Part shown: one piece after another, positions 6,739 through 10,657 of the stretch
How positions within the stretch are numbered: the stretch's first letter is position 1
Layout: each line of letters begins with the position of its first letter
DNA from: Methanocorpusculum sp.
Lineage (GTDB): Archaea > Halobacteriota > Methanomicrobia > Methanomicrobiales > Methanocorpusculaceae
Reading direction: 5' to 3'
Length of the DNA stretch: 10,657 bases
Assembly: GCA_029987395.1 (NCBI GenBank)
Contig: DALTVX010000068.1
Span: forward strand, 1 to 10,657
Notes under the pieces: generated by a model
Told to the model about the DNA's origin: nothing
What the model saw: only the letters and a program-made list of their open reading frames with translations
Database searches by the model: none
Made by a program: the position numbers and the translations under genes

Positions 6739-6760
6739 AAAAACCGGCGTGCCGGTTTTT
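6739..6760. terminator. Third copy of the terminator-like hairpin
   Basis: The stem AAAAACCGGC / GCCGGTTTTT has a GT loop and follows GAAAAATGCTG, as at 6269-6279. It forms the right boundary of the hairpin array and could stop transcription entering from either side. Confidence 0.5.
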
Positions 6761-6904
6761 CTGTCTTTTATAAAATCTACTAAACACCTTTTTTGAATGA
6801 GATTTATACTGTTTTCATATCTGAATAGATGCCGGGGTTAAACATTTTTATTTTCCATTTCTATTATGTATTTTGGGGAGTAATAAAAAAATCATCTGGT
6901 GAAT

Positions 6905-6970
6905 ATGACTAAAACTATTTTCGAAACGAATCCTAAAAACCCCCCTCTTCGTTGGCTAATGGATCACTAA
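6905..6970 (+). other. Short in-frame leader peptide or lost N-terminus of the rhomboid-like gene
   Basis: ATG 6905 is preceded by GGTGA (6898-6902), the core of the archaeal Shine-Dalgarno sequence. It opens a 21-codon frame (MTKTIFETNPKNPPLRWLMDH) ending in TAA at 6968-6970. It is in the same frame as the membrane protein that begins at 6986, with only YITSG between the stop and that Met. A polar N-terminus followed by a first membrane helix is what one expects of an intact protein, so the TAA looks like a nonsense mutation, or the peptide is a regulatory leader. Spacing from GGTGA to ATG is short. Confidence 0.35.
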
Positions 6971-6985
6971 TACATCACATCAGGG

Positions 6986-7498
6986 ATGTATATTTTACTT
7001 GTTTGTGTAATTCTTCTTCTGTGCCAAATCGTTTATGAAAACATCGGTAGTATATCTTCTCTGACGATGGAGGAGTTTGGATCAATAATTACACTGAATA
7101 CCCCTTCCATTACGCATTTAGCCGTATTTTCCACATCCTACTTCCATATCTACATGAGTCATTTACTGACGAATGTAGGTATCTATGCCATTTTAGCGAT
7201 GTTCTTGATACAGGTAGCTCTGTTTATTGGGCTTCTCGTATATAGGTATCTCGTAAAACCAGAAATGAAAAAACTCGGATTCGCCGCCCCTCTGTTTGCA
7301 ATCGCATGGTCTTTTCATTTTTTGTTGGCATTGTGGGGTATTGATACCTATATTCTGTATGACGATTTTGTCAGCACGTATGTGGGGAACCCGAACAATT
7401 TCTTTGGTCATTTGAGCGGGTTTATCTCCGGGGTTATTTTGGCTCTGCTGCTGGAAAAATTATCTGATAGGGTTGATGATGTCAGTTGTGAGGAATAA
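6986..7498 (+). CDS. Rhomboid-like membrane protein, probably lacking protease activity
   Basis: This 170-residue protein has about five hydrophobic segments (near residues 1-17, 58-88, 97-118 and 139-158, plus shorter ones). Two rhomboid landmarks are present: SHLLTN with His59 and Asn63 (the HxxxN of helix 2), and FGHLSGFISGVILALL with His142, like the last rhomboid helix that carries the catalytic His and GxxxG packing. The expected catalytic GxSG is not seen; the segment at that position reads GFAA (98-101). If the alignment is right, this is an inactive rhomboid relative. It is shorter than usual, and an in-frame stop sits 15 nt upstream of the ATG, behind a plausible original N-terminus. 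It converges on the next gene with a 24-bp gap. The base composition is more AT-rich than the core genes. The family call is tentative. Confidence 0.6.
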   Translation: MYILLVCVILLLCQIVYENIGSISSLTMEEFGSIITLNTPSITHLAVFSTSYFHIYMSHLLTNVGIYAILAMFLIQVALFIGLLVYRYLVKPEMKKLGFAAPLFAIAWSFHFLLALWGIDTYILYDDFVSTYVGNPNNFFGHLSGFISGVILALLLEKLSDRVDDVSCEE

Positions 7499-7522
7499 GG
7501 TATCTGTCTGACCGCGGGGGGA

Positions 7523-8452
7523 TCATATTTTTCTGAGAGGGATAGTTTTATTTTCAGATCTTAACCAATCAGGCTGAACATAATCCTCTATATTTAATGG
7601 ATCTCCAAAACCTGACAGGTGAAGTGCATATTCTCCTGACGGAGTTATTTTATACCGAGTTCCACTTTCACTAGGATTATTTCGTTCTGCATAATTTTTC
7701 ACAATGAGTTTTTTCATAATGGAACCATTCAATTTCATTAATACTTTGCTCTGAATTTTTCTGCGATTGGTCTTCTCTTCTTCAGTCAATTCGCTTGTGT
7801 CAACCCCACGAAATACAGGTAATTCTTCATAAGTAGGAAAATTGTGACAAAGCGTATCCGAGAGTTCCTTTGTAGTTGCCCATGAATATTTACTTTGACT
7901 TTTTCTATACAGTAGTTCAAGAATACAAAGTTCGGTCTCGTTTGGTATCTCAAAACGATAATTCATAAATTTTTCAACAGAAACACCAGATGAACATATA
8001 CTTACCCCATGTTCCATCCGTTCTGTTTTATTTTCCGAGAAATCATTGGAATGAACATAATATACTGTTATATTATGTGCCATTCCTGCGATGGAAGCGG
8101 CAACTGAAGCAAAACGTCCGGATGCTGACATATTCATCAAAATTATGCTTTCTCTTTCTTTTTCCATAATTATTAGTTTAGATAATGTATTGATTAGTGT
8201 AGTCAGATTGAAGGTATTTGTGTGGATTATTTTTACAGTAAGACTCTTTTTCAACAAATCATTAACAACCAAATCGGTAAATCTTTCCTGATCTAATTGC
8301 ATCTTATTTTTATCCTCGAATTTATTTGGAGATCCGTTGTCTACTACTAGATAGATAAGGTCTGAGGTTACCTCGTTAAAAGGAACAACCGCCCGTTCTC
8401 TTTCATGCCCGAGTGGAATGATATGAACCGTTTTCCCCAAATTATTATTCAT
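7523..8452 (-). CDS. CARF-like/winged-helix regulator, HFX_2341 (DUF6293) type
   Basis: The 309-residue protein opens with TVHIIPLGHERERAVVPF (residues 8-25) and DLIYLVVDNGSPNK, typical of the Rossmann-like N-terminal domain of HFX_2341/DUF6293 archaeal regulators. ILMNMSASGRFASVAASIAG at 104-123 resembles the ligand-binding loop of CARF domains (Asn, Ser/Gly-rich turn, Arg, then a small-residue helix). From about 170 on, FEIPNETELCILELLYR and a segment ending TRYKITPSGEYAL form a winged helix-turn-helix. The architecture parallels Csa3-type regulators that sense cyclic oligonucleotides, but ligand binding is inferred and no CRISPR locus is visible. It is AT-rich compared with the core genes and stands alone, with no Shine-Dalgarno site. 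Its promoter is probably near 8505-8520, where CTAAAATTT is repeated. Confidence 0.78.
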   Translation of the reverse strand: MNNNLGKTVHIIPLGHERERAVVPFNEVTSDLIYLVVDNGSPNKFEDKNKMQLDQERFTDLVVNDLLKKSLTVKIIHTNTFNLTTLINTLSKLIIMEKERESIILMNMSASGRFASVAASIAGMAHNITVYYVHSNDFSENKTERMEHGVSICSSGVSVEKFMNYRFEIPNETELCILELLYRKSQSKYSWATTKELSDTLCHNFPTYEELPVFRGVDTSELTEEEKTNRRKIQSKVLMKLNGSIMKKLIVKNYAERNNPSESGTRYKITPSGEYALHLSGFGDPLNIEDYVQPDWLRSENKTIPLRKI

Positions 8453-8487
8453 AGTTTATGGTTACTGTGTAAGATGAAAAAGTTATG

Positions 8488-8520
8488 CTAAAATTTCAAA
8501 AACACTAAAATTTATTTTTT
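8488..8520 (-). promoter_or_regulatory. Candidate promoter and repeated motif upstream of the CARF-like gene
   Basis: The nonamer CTAAAATTT occurs at 8488-8496 and 8505-8513, 17 bp apart, and overlaps an AT-rich TATA-like stretch (leftward AAAATAAATTTT) 50-70 bp upstream of the start codon. Such a spacing could place two copies on nearly the same DNA face, as in an autoregulatory operator. In a region this AT-rich, chance remains likely. Confidence 0.3.
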
Positions 8521-8645
8521 GCTAATTTTGCTCTTTTAGTAAATTATAGTATATTTTACGCCAATATTATAAGTAAGGAAACGGCCTACTTTGGAATCGA
8601 CTCGTCATAGACACCTCAATCCAATATGAATAGTCATAAACAGAA

Positions 8646-8959
8646 ATGTTCACTGGGGGACCCATTTCCCAAAACTCCGCACAAACATGGAAAGGACAGG
8701 TGATAAATTATTGCAATCACGTGATACCGGAAATTAAGTTCTCCGCGATGGAAACAAAATAGTTTATCGAGGGATTACGGATGATTACGATCGGCGTATT
8801 TTCAAGCATGAGAGGGATGGTAAAAATATTTCTGCTCAGCATGTTCAGCAAAGCGTATTCGTACTTCTGCTTTACAGGATGAGGTCGATGATCTCGAGAG
8901 ATACAGGCATAATCAGGGTAAACTTCCAAAGTACAACGATAAACTCTAAGCAACGATAG
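8646..8959 (+). pseudogene. Probable frameshifted gene remnant, weakly like a nucleoside deoxyribosyltransferase
   Basis: From ATG 8646 the frame reads MFTGGPISQNSAQTW and continues through HVIPEIKFSAMETK to TAG at 8760. Shifting one base within the A-run at 8756-8759 joins it to a further open frame reading KIVYRGITDDYDRRIFKHER and on to TAG at 8957. The joined sequence is plausibly protein-like. It opens with a GGPIS resembling the xAGPIS strand-loop of nucleoside 2-deoxyribosyltransferase-like proteins, followed by a Y/D/R-rich segment like their DPxRRxY...DDxxRRI region. The C-terminal half of that fold is not recognisable, so the gene would also be truncated. The opposite strand is open across part of this stretch (to about 9097 from 8717) but is probably the shadow. 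Low confidence; a sequencing error in the A-run is another explanation. Confidence 0.3.
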
Positions 8960-9006
8960 AAGAACAAGGGGTTCATACTTGAATCTCTTTATCTGGGAAA
9001 ATATGA

Positions 9007-9387
9007 ATGATGGAAATACTTGAAACATTATTAATTTCAGCACTACCAGCCTTAATTGCGGGTATTGTATCATATATTGTATCGAATAATAAGGCAAAAT
9101 CTGATATTAACACAGTTAAAGAGCAAAATGAAAATGATTTGAATAAACTTCTAACACAGCATAATAATGACTTAGAGTCCTTGATTGCCACCCACAAACT
9201 AGATATTGAAAAAAAAGATTTGGATTACCAGTACCAATCTAAAATATTAGAGAATACGGCAAAATACCAAGCGACAAACAATATCACAGCTGAGTTATTA
9301 CCTCAATTGCTTGCTATGATGCTAGCTAACCCTGAAGTGAAAGGGGAGCTGGAAAAAAAAATGGCAGAGAGTCTGCATAAAAATTAG
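9007..9387 (+). CDS. Small membrane-anchored coiled-coil protein
   Basis: The 126-residue protein starts with a single hydrophobic helix (residues 4-26, ILETLLISALPALIAGIVSY), followed by a long charged region at about 30-95 with heptad-like patterning (NTVKEQNENDLNKLLTQHNN), consistent with a coiled coil. A short amphipathic C-terminal helix follows. The N-terminal helix with a lysine-containing stretch after it predicts N-out/C-in membrane anchoring. No family was recognised; single-helix coiled-coil proteins of this kind occur in phage and accessory regions. Two ATG codons are adjacent (9007 and 9010). The composition is AT-rich and unlike the core genes. A small two-helix membrane protein follows 61 nt later in the same direction. 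Confidence 0.65.
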   Translation: MMEILETLLISALPALIAGIVSYIVSNNKAKSDINTVKEQNENDLNKLLTQHNNDLESLIATHKLDIEKKDLDYQYQSKILENTAKYQATNNITAELLPQLLAMMLANPEVKGELEKKMAESLHKN

Positions 9388-9448
9388 GGAGAAAACCAAC
9401 TATTTTTTGAACGTTCATTATGAAAACACAAACAAGAGATTTTAAAAT

Positions 9449-9649
9449 ATGGTAAGCGTTATTAAAAATCAAAATACCTTTGTATTGCCTTTTGGAACAT
9501 TTGTCTGGCTGGTATGCTCTCTTGTAGCATGGGGGTCGTGCATACTAAAATATGATATTGGTGTTGTAGGAGTAATTTGCTGGATTATATCCATTTTAGG
9601 TATTATTGCATTTGTTTTCTCACTATTTGCATTTATTGCAGACAGATAA
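9449..9649 (+). CDS. Small two-helix membrane protein
   Basis: This 66-residue protein has two hydrophobic segments, about residues 11-33 and 38-64, separated by the polar turn LKYDIG. The short N-terminus MVSVIKNQNT is polar. No motif or family was recognised. It follows the coiled-coil gene in the same direction after 61 nt; no good Shine-Dalgarno site is visible. A 12-codon frame (ATG 9420 to TAA 9455) overlaps its start and might couple translation, or be chance. A hairpin 20 bp after the stop may end transcription. Small size and AT-rich sequence leave some doubt that it is translated. Confidence 0.5.
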   Translation: MVSVIKNQNTFVLPFGTFVWLVCSLVAWGSCILKYDIGVVGVICWIISILGIIAFVFSLFAFIADR

Positions 9650-9668
9650 TAATATTTCTTATCATAAT

Positions 9669-9693
9669 GGAGATTCTTCAAAATCCAATCTCC
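9669..9693 (+). terminator. Hairpin after the small membrane gene
   Basis: GGAGATT (9669-9675) and AATCTCC (9687-9693) form a 7-bp stem with an 11-nt loop, 20 bp after the stop codon. It is followed by AT-rich sequence without a strong T-run, so it is a weak terminator candidate. Confidence 0.35.
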
Positions 9694-9839
9694 TTACTCA
9701 TTAATTTAGTCAACATAATATCTCACATATCCTCGAGTCCTTTGCACTTCCCATTTAAATTCATGTTTCACTCGCAAATAATAACTTTGCATGTAATCCC
9801 CATCCTTCTCCACCCATATAAAATTCCAGATAGACGCCC

Positions 9840-9883
9840 AAAAAATGATACCCCTCCTCTGGACTACGTCCGTAAGTAAATAC
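9840..9883 (+). repeat. Left arm of a 45-bp imperfect inverted repeat
   Basis: The arm reads AAAAAATGATACCCC, then CTCCTCTGG, ACTACGTCCG and a TAAATAC end. It is the imperfect reverse complement of 9995-10043. Read leftward it ends in six T, read rightward its partner ends in seven T, as in a bidirectional terminator or the ends of a small element. Confidence 0.8.
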
Positions 9884-9919
9884 GGGAAGAAAAACTGCTT
9901 ATCAATCACTTTATTTTGA

Positions 9920-9929
9920 TATATATATA
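9920..9929 (+). promoter_or_regulatory. TATA-like box inside the inverted-repeat element
   Basis: TATATATATA followed by G lies between the arms. A small stem GTACT-CTTTTT-AGTAC (9934-9949) sits just downstream. If the box is active it would start a short rightward transcript that includes the right arm; no protein gene follows it. Confidence 0.3.
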
Positions 9930-9994
9930 GTATGTACTCTTTTTAGTACTAGAGAGAAGGAAAAACGCTTTTGTGTATCTGTATATCTAAATAC

Positions 9995-10043
9995 GTATTT
10001 GTTTACGTCCGGACGTAGTCGGGAGAGGGGGTATCGTTTTTTT
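9995..10043 (-). repeat. Right arm of the 45-bp imperfect inverted repeat
   Basis: This is the inverted partner of 9840-9883, with GTATTTG at the inner end and GGGGGTATCG followed by seven T at the outer end. It contains a perfect 14-bp palindrome, TACGTCCGGACGTA (10004-10017). The arms are 111 bp apart. Confidence 0.8.
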
Positions 10044-10091
10044 ACATATATACATAGATAAATAGATAAAAAATTGGATACAGGTCAGGTT

Positions 10092-10657
10092 TTACGCAGT
10101 CATTGCATTACTGTTTATTGTGTCAATGATCCTCCGGATCCCGTTCCAAAGGGATACGTCCGTAAAGATCTCGACAACACTTCCCTTATCAGTAAAGGGG
10201 GATGTCTGGAGAACTGAAAGATCAGGCATGAGTCCGTTTTTGACGATATATTCGACAAGACGGTTTACAAAGTAGATCTGTCGTGCGTCCATATTGGTGT
10301 TGTTGAGATAGTGTGAGAACGCCTCTTTTGCAGACTTCATGTCGAGTCCGACGATCTCCCTGACAAAAACGCCAAGCGGTTTATTGCCAATTTCGTTCTC
10401 GTAATCTTTCTTGCTGCCGACCTCTTTCCAGAGGATCTTTTCCAGCTCTTTTATGTCGCTAGGGGTAAGAGGGATGTTGGATCTGAGTTTTGCAATGACC
10501 TCTTCGTCCTGATGCTGCCTGAGATAATATTCGGCTTTTGCTTTGTAGTTTTTGAGGGATCCCTCGTCATGTTCTGAAACAACCCAGCGTGTCTCTACTA
10601 TTTTGTCGGAGAAGTTCGTGTCGTAACGGGTTATTTCATCCAGCAGGATGTATTTCA
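10092..10657 (-). CDS. hsdR: Type I restriction enzyme R subunit (HsdR), C-terminal part
   Basis: The leftward frame is open from the right edge to TAA at 10094-10092 and gives about 187 residues. It includes LKNYKAKAEYYLRQHQDEEVIAKLRSNIPLT (shown up to the first part), EVGSKKDYENE, KPLGVFVREIVGLDM, QIYFVNRLVEYIVKNG and PFTDKGSVVEIFTD. These match the C-terminal helical domain of EcoKI/EcoEI-family HsdR, which contacts the methylase core. The ATP-dependent translocase and nuclease motifs lie outside the window, as should hsdM and hsdS. The internal Met at 10340 is not the start, since family similarity continues upstream of it. HsdR acts with HsdM and HsdS to cleave DNA unmodified at the recognition site. 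Its 3' end borders the accessory region. Confidence 0.92.
   Translation of the reverse strand, partial: KYILLDEITRYDTNFSDKIVETRWVVSEHDEGSLKNYKAKAEYYLRQHQDEEVIAKLRSNIPLTPSDIKELEKILWKEVGSKKDYENEIGNKPLGVFVREIVGLDMKSAKEAFSHYLNNTNMDARQIYFVNRLVEYIVKNGLMPDLSVLQTSPFTDKGSVVEIFTDVSLWNGIRRIIDTINSNAMTA

Larger units (their letters stand above)
6206..6760. repeat. Array of short three-base-loop hairpins
   Basis: Perfect or near-perfect hairpins follow one another along 555 bp. With stem length and loop, they are: 6206-6222 (7 bp, TTC), 6233-6245 (5, TTC), 6394-6412 (8, TTT), 6421-6439 (8, TTC), 6480-6500 (9, AAA), 6510-6526 (7, TTT), 6580-6592 (5, GAA), 6603-6619 (7 with one G-T, GAA), 6644-6660 (7, AAA) and 6670-6690 (9, TTT). 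GGC-GAA-GCC (6471-6479) and GGC-TTC-GCC (6691-6699) are mini-hairpins. Three longer ones (6282-6307, 6356-6379, 6739-6760) have two-base loops and A/T-rich stem ends. All three-base loops are all-purine or all-pyrimidine. The function is unknown; a structured RNA, a cruciform-forming site or a mobile hairpin element are all possible. Confidence 0.85.
6122..6904. other. 783-bp gene-free region dominated by a hairpin array
   Basis: No credible protein gene lies here. Several open frames on both strands are arginine-rich translations of the palindromic DNA. From 6206 to 6760 the region is a mosaic of short hairpins and inverted repeats, listed separately. The flanks 6122-6205 and 6761-6904 are AT-rich; the right flank holds TATA-like boxes at about 6766-6775 and 6803-6810 that could drive the gene starting downstream. 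Confidence 0.85.
8453..9006. other. 554-bp intergenic stretch between the CARF-like gene and a small coiled-coil gene
   Basis: The left third is very AT-rich and carries the promoter of the leftward CARF-like gene. The remainder holds the possible frameshifted remnant at 8646-8959, a 10-bp palindrome ATCACGTGAT at 8716-8725, and presumably the promoter of the gene at 9007, for which no convincing TATA box was identified. No RNA gene was seen. Confidence 0.6.
9650..10091. other. 442-bp convergent intergenic region
   Basis: This region lies between the rightward small membrane gene and the leftward hsdR. It contains the hairpin at 9669-9693 and the 9840-10043 inverted repeat. Open frames on both strands are short, AT-driven and without recognisable features, so no gene is called. 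Confidence 0.6.

Noticed and set aside
6206..6760. CRISPR array or integron attC cluster
   Set aside because: There is no constant direct repeat with regular spacers, and no integrase or attC core sites (the repeats are hairpins of changing sequence).
6389..6787. Several overlapping open frames of 65-105 codons on both strands within the hairpin array
   Set aside because: Their translations are low-complexity, arginine/proline/cysteine-rich readings of the palindromes, on both strands and in several frames; they have no start signals or family features.
8716..8725. Palindrome ATCACGTGAT as a regulator site
   Set aside because: A single short palindrome in the middle of a possible gene remnant, with no second copy; chance is likely.
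8717..9097. Leftward 126-codon open frame
   Set aside because: It overlaps the start of the coiled-coil gene, has no recognised motif, and the opposite strand offers a better protein-like reading; kept only as an alternative in the remnant entry.
9577..9909. Rightward 100-codon and leftward 67-codon open frames in the convergent gap
   Set aside because: Both are AT-driven, overlap the small membrane gene or the inverted repeat, and lack start signals or family features.
9840..10043. Insertion sequence with terminal inverted repeats
   Set aside because: No transposase is encoded between or beside the arms and no target-site duplication was seen; kept as a repeat of unknown role.

Overview
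The window looks like a chromosomal piece of a methanogenic euryarchaeon, probably Methanomicrobiales and perhaps close to Methanocorpusculum (inference; no 16S gene or named marker is present). The archaeal signs are an Alba chromatin protein, an archaeal-type seryl-tRNA synthetase with an NSTAxATSRA motif 3, TATA boxes about 27-30 bp ahead of start codons that lack Shine-Dalgarno sites, and T-rich archaeal terminators.

Positions 1-6121 are ordinary core sequence. The 5' end of a glutamate dehydrogenase gene leaves the left edge. Next comes a leftward three-gene cluster: acylphosphatase, a stand-alone pyruvate-kinase C-terminal-like protein, and a six-helix membrane protein. It is divergent from the rightward serS. 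Then follow asd (aspartate-semialdehyde dehydrogenase), Alba and an SLC13/ArsB-type ion permease. asd and alba appear to have leaderless or nearly leaderless transcripts.

Positions 6122-6904 contain no credible gene. They hold a dense array of at least 13 short hairpins. Most have 5-9 bp stems closed by a three-base loop of TTT, AAA, TTC or GAA, and three are 10-bp-stem terminator-like hairpins. Large nested inverted repeats overlie the array. Homologous hairpins in the inverted copies differ mostly by paired stem changes while the loops stay constant. This is the most unusual structure in the window.

Positions 6905-10091 are AT-rich accessory DNA. They hold a rhomboid-like membrane protein that seems to lack the catalytic serine and may have lost its N-terminus to an in-frame stop. 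A leftward CARF-like/winged-helix regulator of the HFX_2341 (DUF6293) type follows. Next is a probable frameshifted gene remnant with weak resemblance to nucleoside deoxyribosyltransferases, then two small rightward membrane proteins. A convergent intergenic region holds a 45-bp imperfect inverted repeat. From 10092 to the right edge is the C-terminal end of a type I restriction HsdR subunit, so the accessory segment borders a restriction-modification locus and may be part of a defence island (inference).
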